A stretch of 64,000 nucleotides of DNA, taken from the NCBI GenBank assembly GCA_018881555.1, contig JACAXG010000026.1:8258955-8322954 (forward strand). The letters run 5' to 3'. A program made the position numbers and the translations under genes. Positions 1 through 11,492 of this stretch are shown here, piece after piece (position 1 is the first letter of the stretch; each line of letters opens with the position of its first letter). This DNA is from Amblyornis subalaris. Taxonomy: Eukaryota > Chordata > Aves > Passeriformes > Ptilonorhynchidae. Below the pieces are notes generated by a model. That model was not told where the DNA came from, searched no databases, and worked only from the letters and a program-made list of their open reading frames with translations.

Positions 1-97
1 CAGATCCGCCTCCATCAGTCCATTGGAGGGCGAGCACCTGATGGGCATTGGTCTGCCACAGCCCACGAGTGGGCTGGGCCACCACTACGCGACATTT
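1..97. other. GC-rich edge segment, unclassified
   Basis: The first ~97 bases are clearly richer in G and C than the AT-rich DNA that follows, and the change is abrupt at a T-run near position 98. The block is cut by the window edge. It could be the end of a repeat, an LTR or an exon from outside the window. One frame is open across it, but it is too short to judge. I do not recognise it. Confidence 0.3.
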
Positions 98-3000
98 CTT
101 TTTTTAACTGAGTACTGTGCATGGAAAACATCAGTTTTTACCTTAGTAATATCTTGANTAGAAGGGATTATCTTTTTTCTAAATTATTGTACATTGTTTC
201 CTAGGTTGGAAATCTAAACTTTTTTTTTTCTTCACACTTAAGAGATTGAGATCTCTAGGACTGAAACTTTTGGCATGTGTAGGGTATTTGGCTTTTTTAA
301 AGGAAAATTTCTCTCTCAAAATGAAAAAATCTTACCTCTTAGTGATGCGCGAGATAAGCCTAGATAACAAAACTTATAATAATTCTTCCGTATTGTAGAA
401 GAAGTATTTTATAATCACAACCATAAGACATTATTTAGTTTTAAAATCACTATAAGACTGCAAGCACAGCCAAGATGAAGAACTAGCTACGAATGTGTGT
501 CTCACCCAAAGGGAGATTAAGCTAAAGCTACTTGTTTTATAGTTTCCATTTCCACTGTGATTGGGTTGGTTAGAATGGGTCTCAGCATCGCGGGNAGGTC
601 CATGTGGTGTCAGCAGGTACACTGAGATGTGTTTCTGTTCCTCACCCAAGATTTTCCAGGCGTTTTCAGGATTTGTAGTGACTCTTCATTGTTGGAATGA
701 GCATCGTCTCTAAGTTTTAGAAGCAACTTTCCTTGTTTCTCCCCGCAAAAACATTTTTTTTAGAGCAATACAATGGACCGTTGGAAGTTGATTAGGGAAA
801 ACTGTGTAAGCAAAATGTGGTCACACGACAAGTAAGTTTTTCCTACAAGCAGCCACAGAAGTTCACCTTTAAAAATTGTATGGAAATGCATGAGAATACC
901 ACAGACAACACCAGTGGATAGTAAAATTAACACTGTCTAGTGCTTCCAAATAGTCTATTCTACTGATGTTACCCCGCATTTCGAGTCATTCTTAGTATCT
1001 CTCATTTAAATTATGAGGCCAGAAATTTGTCAGCCCAATTTTTACTAGAAGATAAAATGCCAAGATCAACTAAATATCTTCTTTTATCGGCCATACGAAA
1101 CAGTATTATGAAACATAATATTATGAAACAGTGATTCAGAGGTAGTTTCTTTTCCCACGCCCCCTGTCAGGAGTCAGAAGTTCTCTCAAGAGTAGTCCCA
1201 TTGTCCTTTAAAGGAAACTGCATGTTTTAACTCCTAATTCGATTGCTTGTTCATACCTAGGCTTGGCCTCGAGTGCTAAGAAAACCATTTGACTCCTATT
1301 AACACCGTGTCTGCTATTGTGTGGCTTCTATGTCCCATCACATCAATACAGTAGGTTGATTATAATGTTTTTCAGAACCTGTGCAGTCAGTACTGGAGCT
1401 ACTAAATGAAGCAGTTGCCTAGCAAACAGTGAAGAAAAATCAATGCAAACCTGTTAAATGCTTTCACGTTACCAAGCTCTACATTTCTCTGAAAAGACTC
1501 TCAAAAATATTCTAGTCAGTTCTAGTTTTTCAGCTCTTGATGTCAAATGCCTTAAAATGACCATCACACACGGACACCTTACGGTATTGTATTTAAAGAA
1601 TAATTACATCTTTTCAGTTTTTATATCTAATTGTGAGCTTCTTGTAATCAAAATGAGATTTTCCTTTTTGATTAAGAGAATAAAATTTTTAGCATTTATA
1701 AATTAATTTCATATAAGGTTTCTAAAACTGTTTATTTTAAAAGTGAGGTACCTTNCTCCATAGAGAATGCAGGACGTAAACATGTGTTTGTAGAGGAGCA
1801 ATCTTGTACAGCANAATCAATGTATTCTTTGTATCCATACTGTTTCTTTCCATACCTTTGTAAAATATCTTCACATTCATTAAACATGAGAAGTTCTGTT
1901 CCTTGGGAATAAGTTCCTTTGGGGTATAATTTTATGGGTTAATCAACTCCCTAAATAACAGCCTTATTTTCACAATTCTTGTAAGTTGTCAGTTACATTA
2001 CCATGTCAGGAAGAGGTAAGAAACATAGTAATAGGGATCTAGGTCTGTCTTTCTAATCTAGTATATATTGTAAAAGGAATACAGGAGTCCAAGCACTATA
2101 CTGGAAGTGATATATGTTAGAATTTTTGTAGTAAGGTATCATTATCCATGGTACTTTTAATAACTGATACTTACAGAAGGAAGGCAAGGATAATGTAGAA
2201 TTCCACTAATTAGTCCCAGTATCTAATTTAATAAAATTAGCTGTGAAAGAGGGATGTGCATATATAGCTCTCAAAGCTCCTTTATAGCAACAACAGGTTT
2301 ATTANGACTGAAGATTATCACAGTTTTAGGTTTTTTTGTTTCAGTGATGAAGTATATTTTGATTTTGCCATAAAGGCAATTGTGAGGTGAAAGTTAACGA
2401 TATCCTTTTCCCCTTGAGAACATACAGTAATCTGCTTTATTGCCTACTTTCCTCTTTCCCTGAAAAGCTGTGTGGTTGCTGCAGGAAATGTCGAGTCTAG
2501 AATGGAGAGAGGAGAAATTGTGGAAATCAGCTCCAAATGAGAGATTAGGGTCGAAGACTGTACAGAATCCTCACCAGCGTTTCTGATCAAAGATCAGACA
2601 GAATTTCCTCATTTTNAACACAAATCTAGCAAAATACTTACACGTGGGAGATGAAGCCAAGAGAATCTTCCATGTGTTGAAGTGCTTATCTGGCTCAGGA
2701 CCAGAGGGGCTGGCCAACCTTTGCTTGCTACACTGATTTCATGTTAAGTGTCCATATGTTTGTAGAGAACTATTCTTCATGGAATGCCTCAAAACTCTTT
2801 TACATTACAAGCTATATAGAAAGAAATTGCTTCAGCCAGCTCTGCAGTACATTTGTGGTCTATCATGCTGCAGTGGTTAATAGAGCACAGCCGCACTGTA
2901 AAATGGCTCAGGACAAAAGCACAAGAATGCTGAATCTAATTAAAAATGCAAGGGAAAATGAAGCAGGCAGAGTGTAATTACATGAGCTGAAATTTAGCCA

Positions 3001-4876
3001 GGACATCAGAATTAGAAGCTTATTCTTAGGAAGCTTTCTTGACTTCTTAATAAACATTAGAGGTACAGGGTATTGCTAAACATCTGCCTATGCATGTTCA
3101 CTTGAATTTACATTGAATTTATGCAATTAACTCTCAGCATTAACATACTGATAAGCTGCAAGTTAAGGGTTACTTAACTGCATAATCTTTTTGTGGGAAG
3201 GAGTTCTGTCTGCAGACAAGCTATTCATACCTAAAGTACTATAATGCACATGGAGTATAGAATGAGGGTGACCCAAAACCAGTTATCAGTCTTGGCACAG
3301 AAATGACAGAAAATGTGAACAAAGATAATATATGCTCTTCTACCCATACTTGTATTTTCTATGTACAGTGGAGACAATGGCTCAGGTCCAGACCAGCGAG
3401 ATTAACATATCCAGTACACTTTGCTACGCATGAGTGGGTGGGTTCTAACGTGGCAATACCAGAATTCTCCATCCTTCTTCCTTTCACGTTCTCCCTTGTT
3501 AGCTTCCTCCTGGTCGAGGAAGCAGATTTGTGTTTTGTGTTAAAGTCAGAACTATGGATTTGCTTTGTTGTGCTGCGCATGCGGTGACCAGATGCTGGGC
3601 TTCCTAGCAAACACTGCCATGTGTAGGTCCTTTGGGTAACTTATCCATTTTACTGTGCTTTGACTCTTCTTTTTGATACTCTCGTACTTCCCTTTCCCCA
3701 TCCCAGTCTCCTCCCAGACAGCCTGCCCAGTTATCATTTCCCCTGTGGTTCCAGTTTTGCTACATTTGTAGTCAAATCTCAGCCTTATATGGGATAAATG
3801 ACATTCAGGAACTGCTGGCCTTAAAAGACTTTAGTCCCCTGAACATACCTAAGACTCCTCTCTAAATACCTGTGAGTCCTGGCACAGATGGACTCACAGT
3901 TCCCTATGTAACTAGCGATGAAACCGGACTTCCTTTTTAGCCCTGTCTGTAGCTTCTGCCAGCTTCCCACACTGTTACATGTCAGGCACAGCAATTTCCC
4001 GTGTCTTGTCCAGTAATCATCCAGGTCTTGTCTAACATAAGCTTGAGGGCCCAGCCAGCAGCCTGGAGAGCTGCCTGGAGCCGCAACACACTTTCTGTGG
4101 GAAAAACACTCCTTGGTCCACTGGAGATATAACGTTTATGAGGCTGATTGTAAGAGCTTCTAGTGCAAGGACATAATCTGGCAAAGATTAAATTCACATT
4201 TCAGAAATATGATCACAGATTTGAAGTCCACAACTACTTCATATGAATGAAAAAAATAATGAATGTAATTTTAATCTGAGTCTCTAAATAAATTCTATGG
4301 TGGTCTGATGGTACAGAAAGAATGAAAAAAAATTTGGAGGGGAAGAAGCTACATCTTCAGTAATTATTCAATTTCATTCATATTCGTAAGACCACTGTGA
4401 ACAGATTTTTGGTGAGTGTCACCTACTTCTGAGTTTCTAACTTTACCTGAAAACGGTAGGAGTGTGTGTGTTCAGAGAAGTCCAAGGAGACGTCTCAGAC
4501 AGAGCAACCTATAGGGTGCTTGCAGAGGGTGATGGCAGAATCCCAGAGGGGATTCAGAAAATCAGATGAGGTTTAATTAGAGATTTGAGGCATGAATGAG
4601 AAAAGGGTTGAAAATTGAGAAAGACTGTGGTTGTGGTCTAGGAATTTTGTTTAGAAAGCATTGAAAGATTCTGGTTATGTGAAGTTAAAAGCCATGTGTT
4701 AATGACCAGGAGTTAGAGGTGGGTTAGATTTTGAAAGTGTGAAGAATTCTTATGCAGCAGATCTTTACATAGATACCTATAAACAGAATCCTATAATCTC
4801 TACAAATGCGACCTCTAGACAGCCTGTTCCTCTTCACTCTGCTCTCCACTGTCAGGTGTGTGGCAGCCTTATGTAC
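98..4876. other. AT-rich unique sequence, no gene seen
   Basis: Several reading frames of 60-94 codons occur here on both strands (for example 3303-3587 plus and 3359-3610 minus). They overlap each other, have no protein-like composition and no recognisable domain, so I read them as chance. No CR1 or LTR was recognised. Single N bases occur at about 158, 595, 1755, 1814, 2305 and 2616. Confidence 0.5.
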
Positions 4877-4937
4877 CCATCGACTTCAGTGGGAGGTGAG
4901 CTTCTAGATATATTTGCAAATCTTGAAGCCCAGAAGC
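4877..4937 (+). repeat. Ancient amniote interspersed repeat relic
   Basis: The stretch reads like a decayed copy of a repeat unit that recurs widely in turtle, crocodile and bird genomes. Its core is GACTTCAGTGGGAG, followed by a short G/C-containing spacer and then a TTTGCAAATCT-type block. This is recognition from memory of the pattern, not an alignment, and the family name is uncertain. A chance match is possible. Confidence 0.4.
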
Positions 4938-5437
4938 AACTGCTGTGACTGCCAATATAAATGAGAATTAATGTTTTAAAAGCTCCTGATTAACAATTAC
5001 TGAACATGAGTTTGAAACTTCAGATCACAAATACAGTCAATGTATACAGATTCATAATCTATCTACGGATAAAAGAAGAAGAAAGATTCCCCCATTCTGG
5101 TCTATTAAAACTGAAAAAGGAAGTTTGTTGGCAAACTTGAAATCAGTGTACAGCTCATCCAAAAACACAAAAAAGAGTCAGTAATTCACTGTGACTTGTT
5201 GTCTTAAGAATTTAATAGAAAAAACAAATCCATGTATTTACATTTCTGTTTCTTAAACAAAACCCTGTTTAGTAAATGAACCATCATTCCACAAGAAAAA
5301 TTGAAATATTCAAACTTAAAATGTGTGTTGAATCTGTCAAGAAATGTATGTTGCTTGTCTGATATGTACAAGATTTATGGGGTTGATTTGAATAAGTAGC
5401 TATTCACTTAGGCAAAAGTATCTCTAGACATTCAGAG

Positions 5438-5893
5438 TTAGATCTTTTTAGCAAAATAAATAAATGAGTCAAAAGTATCTGAAGTACCTAGACTGACTTT
5501 CAATTTGTTGGGAGGGGGGTGGTTTATTTTTGATAGTGGCTCACAGAGAAATTTAAATCTGCCCGAAATGTGCATGATCATGTTGCTGGTAACGCCTTTA
5601 GCCTTCGCTTTACTCTGATAGTCCACAGCACCGGGAACCGATGAGTTTTTTATGATATCCAACTCCCTCCTGTGTCCAGCCAGCAGAAAATACTGGATCA
5701 ACCAACTGTGACTTCCATCCACTGCCAAGGTCACTAATTCCAACCAATATGAAGGAGATGAGTAATTATTTTCAAATGTGAATCTACTGAGTACGGAAAG
5801 GGTAAACTCACCAAGAGTCAGTGGAGCAGTGCTGTTTCCATTCTCACTCCAGCATCTCACATCTGAGGAACAAAGCAGAAAGATGCTATAAAA
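5438..5893 (-). other. Weak exon candidate in a 152-codon open frame
   Basis: This minus-strand frame is open for about 152 codons, long for DNA this AT-rich. Within it lies a pyrimidine-rich acceptor ending CAG at 5863, directly before 5862. At 5811 there is a consensus donor reading CTTG then GTGAGT. The 51-bp interval 5812-5862 would be a length-neutral exon coding V-R-C-W-S-E-N-G-N-S-T-A-P-L-T-L. The rest of the frame ends in low-complexity-like sequence, and no domain is recognised. It could equally be chance, since splice-like signals are common. No neighbouring exons were identified. Confidence 0.2.
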
Positions 5894-7254
5894 CTAAAAA
5901 AAAATAATAAAAAAATTCAGTATCTCAGCAGAACAGCAAGGGCATACTTCTTTAGCTAGAAGAGATGGTCACATTGCTGCTCACTTGCATTCCCTTGATT
6001 TACACATTTTTCTTCTGTCATGCATTCCTTTGTTTTAGGTTTTGTACAGTCATCAGTAGAAGGAAAGAGACTGTGGTTCACTCTTTGATACTTTATGACA
6101 AGTGATTTCTTTTCATTAATAGTCTAAGAAAACTTGTTGATATTATTTACTTTTTAATTAAATTAAATCTTTCATGGTAATAGTTTTTAAATTATCCAAA
6201 TGAGCATCAGCAAAATAATTTTCTCTATCTGCATGTGTAACTATTTTCTCTTGTTAATGTTCTTGTAAACATTACAACGATAATTTTGTCTTTCAATTTG
6301 TACTACTGAAATGGACATTTGGATAACTGCACATGTTTCAATGAACTAGAACCGGACCTTTTTTATTTGTTTGCGATTTTCCTATGGACTATCCTCTGAG
6401 CAAATAAATTTTTTAGGTGTTAATTTAAACTTTGACTTCTATATCCAGACTATATATTAGCAATTAATATCCCCAGTAATTTATTAGAAACATGTGTGGA
6501 CTATTTCTTACTGGGTTTTTTTCTCTATAGAGTTCCAATAATAGATGTAATCTTGTGTTTCCAATTAATACTCTCAAAATAGAAGTGTACTCTCTGCTGT
6601 AAGAGGAGAACATAGTGGCAATTCAATTTCTGATACTGTGACTTTTTTGGAAATGTAGCTTTCCAAGAAAATTATGAACACGTATGAAATAAGGAATGAT
6701 TCCTTGAATATTTGATTCATGGGCTGAGATGCCAGCTGGTTTGAACCAGTGCAGAAATCCTGAATTGGTTAGAGAGGCAGTGATTTAGACTGATGGTGGA
6801 TTAGGGTCATTGTCTTTAACTGAGGGAAACATCTATAGGGCAATTATGCTATTAAAGATTTGTTGTAGCTGGCAGGATGTACGAAAGCTGTGCAAGCACT
6901 AATCAGAAATAGCTGGGACGCTGGTGTGTTATCACAGCTGTTTCAGCCACAAATCCAAAGTGCAGCACCATGCAGGCTGCTAGAAAGTAAATTCCCATCA
7001 GGAATAGGAAAAGAGTGAACTGATACAGAAGTTCTCAAGTTCACCACATTCTGTGCAAGCAGGCTGTTATCTAAAATTCAAATTAATTTTTCTTTTTTTC
7101 TCAGGGTTGTGCTTTAATGGTTGAGATGTGTGCCATTCATTGTGAGACATGACACTACCCTACATGAGGGGCTGATTCCAAAGTGCCTGGTAGTTCACTT
7201 CCATTTCTAGCCTTGAGCATATAAACCCCAGAAAGCACTTGGCTACCATGAGGT
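5894..7254. other. AT-rich unique sequence, possible conserved patch
   Basis: No gene or recognisable mobile element. The part around 6820-6960 has mixed composition with an uninterrupted run of non-repetitive motifs, including TAATCAG and CACAGCTG. It looks more like constrained non-coding DNA than its surroundings, but this is an impression with no conservation data behind it. Confidence 0.3.
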
Positions 7255-7330
7255 GTTTCTTTCCTCCCTCCCTCTCTCCATCTGCCCCCTTTCCCCTTCT
7301 CTCCTCCCTCCCTCATTTTTTCTCCATTTT
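7255..7330 (+). repeat. Polypyrimidine (CCCTCT-type) tract
   Basis: About 75 bases are almost entirely C and T on the plus strand, built from CCTCCCTC and CTCTCC units. Such homopyrimidine/homopurine tracts can adopt non-B structures. No open frame or splice context gives it a role here. Confidence 0.7.
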
Positions 7331-8013
7331 AGCCATCGGGTAAACCCAACTCTGTTTTGGATTCAACATTAGGGCAAAGATACTTAAATGGGAATACTCT
7401 CTTCAATCTCTGTTTATGAATTTAGATGGGAGAAGAGCCAACTGCTCTGAAGTTGCTTATCCACAGTTATTTGTGGTCTGAAAGTTTGTGGCACATATTG
7501 CAACTCGAGAAAATAAATCAGTTCTATGAGCCAATTATGGATTTTATAAAAGAAAAGCATAAGCAAGCAAGTATTCGCTTAATGAGACATATTTCTAAGC
7601 TAATATGCTACAGTTTTATTAGCTAATTAAATATGAGCAGTACGATGATCAAATAATGGGCACATTTAAAATTGAATCAATAAATCAGTCGGTTCCAATT
7701 ATTCAGTCACTAAATTACTGCATTGAGTAATCAGCTCAAGTTATGGGTTTGNCATGTGAAGGAACTGTTCAGTGTTAGCTTTATCTTGGGAGAATTTAAG
7801 AGTGATCTAGTTTCCATTNCATCCTAGAACCAGCACAAATTCTTGTCAATAAAATACATATTCCTTACATCTTTTTGACTTCAGCATTAGATGGACACTT
7901 AAACTGGGACAAAGCAGGAACTTACATTCACAGATGTAAGGAAGTAAACCTTCTTACAGAGTCAAAGGAGTGAACAATGCTCTTACTCATGTGGTTTAGT
8001 TTTAGGCAGTCCT
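7331..8013. other. AT-rich sequence with dense homeodomain-like cores
   Basis: No gene is seen. Between about 7540 and 7760 there are many TAAT/ATTA cores (TTAATGAG, TAGCTAATTAAAT, AAATTACTGC) in non-repetitive sequence. This is the usual texture of vertebrate conserved non-coding elements. The call rests on texture only. Confidence 0.25.
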
Positions 8014-8083
8014 GTAAGGGACTTGGACTCAGTGATCCTTATGGATCCCTCCCAACTCAACATAATCTATGATTTTGTCATTC
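8014..8083 (+). mobile_element. CR1 LINE, 3' end fragment
   Basis: The bases match the last ~70 nt of avian CR1: a GGACTTGGACTC block, then GATCCTTATGG, a CCCTCCCAACTC block, and a worn tail of ATCTATGATTTTGTCATTC type. Only the 3' end is present, as expected from CR1's severe 5' truncation on insertion. Non-coding and not mobile on its own. Confidence 0.8.
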
Positions 8084-8404
8084 TTTTATCTCCTGTGTGC
8101 CTGAAAGTCTGTAGGTAGCTGGTTTTACCTTGAAAACCTCATAGAAACATTAAGAACTGATATGTATGCACAGAATGAATATTCTGTGTACAGGACTGAA
8201 CATTTAAACTTCCTACCCACGTCTAAATATACTATAGGATTAAAAATATAGCCTTTCCTATGCCTGTGGAAGAGTTCGGTGAGTATCTTGCATCTATCAT
8301 GAAAATACTTTTAGTACTGGGATCTCAACAAGGAAGGCCTTGCTTCCTGTTTGGACCATGATGTAAAAATGGTTGTAAAAAAGAATGAAAAATTTCTAGA
8401 ATAA

Positions 8405-8585
8405 AAGTCACAAAATAGTTGGTCTGTGAAGCCCAAGTCCCAGGGGGTGTCTGGGCTGTCCTTGCCCTGAGCTGAGTTCCCCAGGAGCCCCATGGCCAAG
8501 TGCTCATTGCCCAGCCTGTCTGACCTCCAGCTCCGGGGACGATGCTGGAGAAGGGGCCTGGGGAGGAAGGGAGATGCACTACCAC
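8405..8585. other. GC-rich unclassified block
   Basis: About 180 bases are strongly GC-rich inside AT-rich flanks. The minus strand stays open across the block in two overlapping frames (8311-8595 and 8325-8585, 94 and 86 codons), but the peptides are proline/serine/glycine-rich and look like translated GC-rich non-coding DNA. It may be an LTR fragment, a retroposed RNA piece or a diverged repeat. No target duplication or tail was found. Confidence 0.35.
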
Positions 8586-8599
8586 NAAACTTCACGATA

Positions 8600-10859
8600 G
8601 ATTAATATATATACCATATCTTCTCTTTTTATCCAGATGGGCTTTTTTTTCTGTACCATCAGCAATGAGGGAATGGGCTTTCAGTTCCTGATCTCATTAA
8701 TGTTCATGAAGATATTGTTAGCTGTAGTACTCTCTTCCCTATAAATATTTTGAATATTGCCTTTAATCAAGAGGAATCTAAAGATCCAATCAGTGACAGC
8801 TTATTATATGAAAGTAGTAAAAATTGCATTTCTTCCCTCCTACACACATCTCAGGATATAATCCTTATTTAACTTCCTTCACCATGTTGGTATTTTAAGT
8901 AATAACTCGTTCAGAAAACAAATGCAACATTTTTTTCTGTAAAACACAAGAAGCTTTTGCAGATTTGTTTGAAAATGCAACAAAATTATAAATATATTGA
9001 GGTAAAATAAGCATTTTTATAGCAGAAATGTAATTTTGTAAGTTTTAAAATTTGTTTTTTCAGTGAAATTGCAACATGATAAGACCATATGCACACTTAG
9101 TGCTGTTATAATAGAAAAATAAATTTGTGTGCATCTGCTCAGACCTTAAATAATAACTAAAAATGTTCCTAACCATAAGGTTAACTGTATGATTGAATTT
9201 CATGCTGCTATTCCTTTGATGATGATCTTCATGTTAAAATACAGCTGTATTTGCTGTATCCAATTTACACAGCAGTTATTATCATTTATATAATGAACTA
9301 CCCAGTAAAACAAATCCTTGAAAATTACACTTCACTATTTTATTTTTTCCTTTACACTTGTTACTGTCTTATAAGTTCTGCATAAGTATGCCTATGGAAA
9401 ATACACAGGTTAAAATTTTCGCATCTCATTTTCAGTGGAGTATTTGCCTCTACATGTGCAAGTGATGTGATTTTCCAGTTTTTGGGGTTTTTTTTTGTGG
9501 GACTTTGATTTTTTTTTTTTTTCCTGATGATATCTGATCCAGCATTTCCCTGGAACTGCAAACTATAGTTTCTTGGGATAACACACATGCTGAGCATTTA
9601 AGAATCATACCTTAATCAATGATTTAAGCAGCATGAAATTTTAAAAATTATAACTGTTTGGCTTCGGCATAGTTGGTTGAAGTCTTTTGTGTTCTGGGAT
9701 GTGTAACAAGCAGAGACTTAAAAAACAGAAAAACAGGATTCTGGCTATGGAAGCTTTTTAAGTGGAACAAATTGTAATAATTGTCTTAGATTGTTCAGCT
9801 TCACTGGTATTTTTTCCACTGCTCATTATCATGCAACACATATTCTGAGGTATATACTCTGTCTTCATACCTGATTTCCTGATTTTTTTTTTTCCTCTTT
9901 GCAGAACCATCTTGCTTTGCATATGTTTGTTCTGATCGCTACACCTTTTTAATGCTTTCAATTAACTTCTAGCTAGAAAATGCAAGTTTAATGGCAGTAC
10001 TCTGTTTCAGTCCAACCCAGTGGTAGTCCATTTTGTGTAAGAGGATTTAAATGTAGAGAAAACTACTCAGTGCATTTCTCCTTCTCCTGTTTACTTTCTT
10101 TCTTCTAGAAGTGCTTACAGAGAGGGAGTTTGGTTGATTATGAATTGTGTATTGAATACTCACATGTATTTTAATTTCAGCTCAGAGTGCAACATGAGTC
10201 TGTTTCTGTGTTTCTTTTTAACTGCAAAACTAATGAAGGTATAAGTGAAAAGAATATTTTAATGTAAGTAATGTATATATATATGTATATATAGATATAC
10301 ATGTGATTAATGTATTAAATATGTGTGTATAGCTAATGTGTGTCTAAAATATTNCAAGATTCCTGTAACATATTGGATGTAGATCATATCTAAGAAGATG
10401 GTCCCTGGAGGGGAAAGCTATTTGTGGGTATTCTTGGCCATTTCCATTAAAAAGCTTCTACTTCCTCCTGTCAAAATTTGGAAAAAATACGGGGAATCGC
10501 TGTAATCAAATTCNTCAGTTCCCTTCTCGCCGCTACCCTGGAATCATCCCAGATATCTCCATGAAACATCCAGTTCTAGCAGCCCACCAATCTCCACAGT
10601 CTCTTACAAAACCTGCTGCATACTGGGCATTGTTTTGGAAAAAAGGCAGATCGGATTTCATTACAAAGTATCAAAGCATTAGCTAAATCATGATTGACCA
10701 ATATTGCCCTTTATTTTATAGAAACACCANTTTGGGATCAACTTTCTCCTAAGTGAAATAGAAACTCATTTATCTGTGTACTGCGATTTATACGGCCTTA
10801 CTGAAACATTGTGTGGTAGAAACTGGAGTTAGCTCTGTGGCATACTGTGTGCTTTCTGA
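8600..10859. other. AT-rich unique sequence with simple repeats
   Basis: No gene is recognised. It holds a T-run near 9508-9522 and an alternating TA/GTATA microsatellite at about 10268-10302. Short frames at 9361-9597 and 9758-9961 (minus) are lysine-rich translations of AT-rich DNA and are not supported as genes. Confidence 0.5.
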
Positions 10860-11300
10860 CACTTCCAATTAGCATGGATCAGTAAAAGGAAAGGTGTTGG
10901 ATCACGCAGCTTCCAATGATGCATTAAAGTTGAAAATTAAATTCGGGTAGGTTTATTCATAAAAGAAATAAAGAGCTTTAATGGCAGCTGCCACTTGCAA
11001 AAGGACCGATCATTCATGACTCAGCTGAGNACCTGAGACAGTTCTCGGTACAGTTTGTTTGTTTGGTGGGAAGTTCATTTACAAATTTTTCATGCTGATC
11101 TAATTGATTTGCAGGAGGGCTAACAACCCTGTTTCCTGCACCTGGTTTGACAATTGATACCATCTGGTTCATTGGATTAGCAGCTGTAGTTCACAACTTG
11201 TATCAATTCAGACACGTTTGACAAGAGTTCTGCGTGTTTGGTCTCTTTCAATTCATTTCCCTCTTCACATGCTGAAATCTGCAGAGCTTCTCCACTGCTA
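10860..11300. promoter_or_regulatory. Candidate conserved non-coding element
   Basis: About 440 bases of non-repetitive, balanced sequence stand out from the AT-rich flanks. They contain clustered E-box cores (GGCAGCTGCC near 10985, CAGCTGAG near 11022, AGCAGCTGTA near 11180). Homeodomain-like cores also occur (CTAATTGATTT near 11100, ACAATTGATA near 11150). This combination is typical of vertebrate developmental enhancers. No conservation evidence is available here, so it is a candidate only. Confidence 0.3.
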
Positions 11301-11437
11301 GGCAAGGTTTTCTTAATTTATAGCACAAGGATAATAGGATGATGACAATTATTATTCTAGTCTAGTTAGAGCTGAAAAAAGCCTGCATCGAGCCTAGAGC
11401 AAACACAAGGGGATGAATTAACATTGAGGGGCACATC

Positions 11438-11492
11438 CACATTTCATTTACTTCAGTGGAGACGGAGGGTGCTCAGTATCTCAGAGGAGTAA
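11438..11492 (+). repeat. Ancient amniote interspersed repeat relic
   Basis: The order CTTCAGTGGAGA, GGAGGGTGCTCAG and a CTCAGAGG block matches a unit I associate with old repeats in reptile and bird genomes. It may belong to the same broad class as the relic at 4877-4937. Family assignment would need a repeat-library search. Confidence 0.4.

Noticed and set aside
3303..3610. Opposite-strand frames of 94 and 83 codons
   Set aside because: They are mutual shadows in unique DNA without any domain or splice signals.
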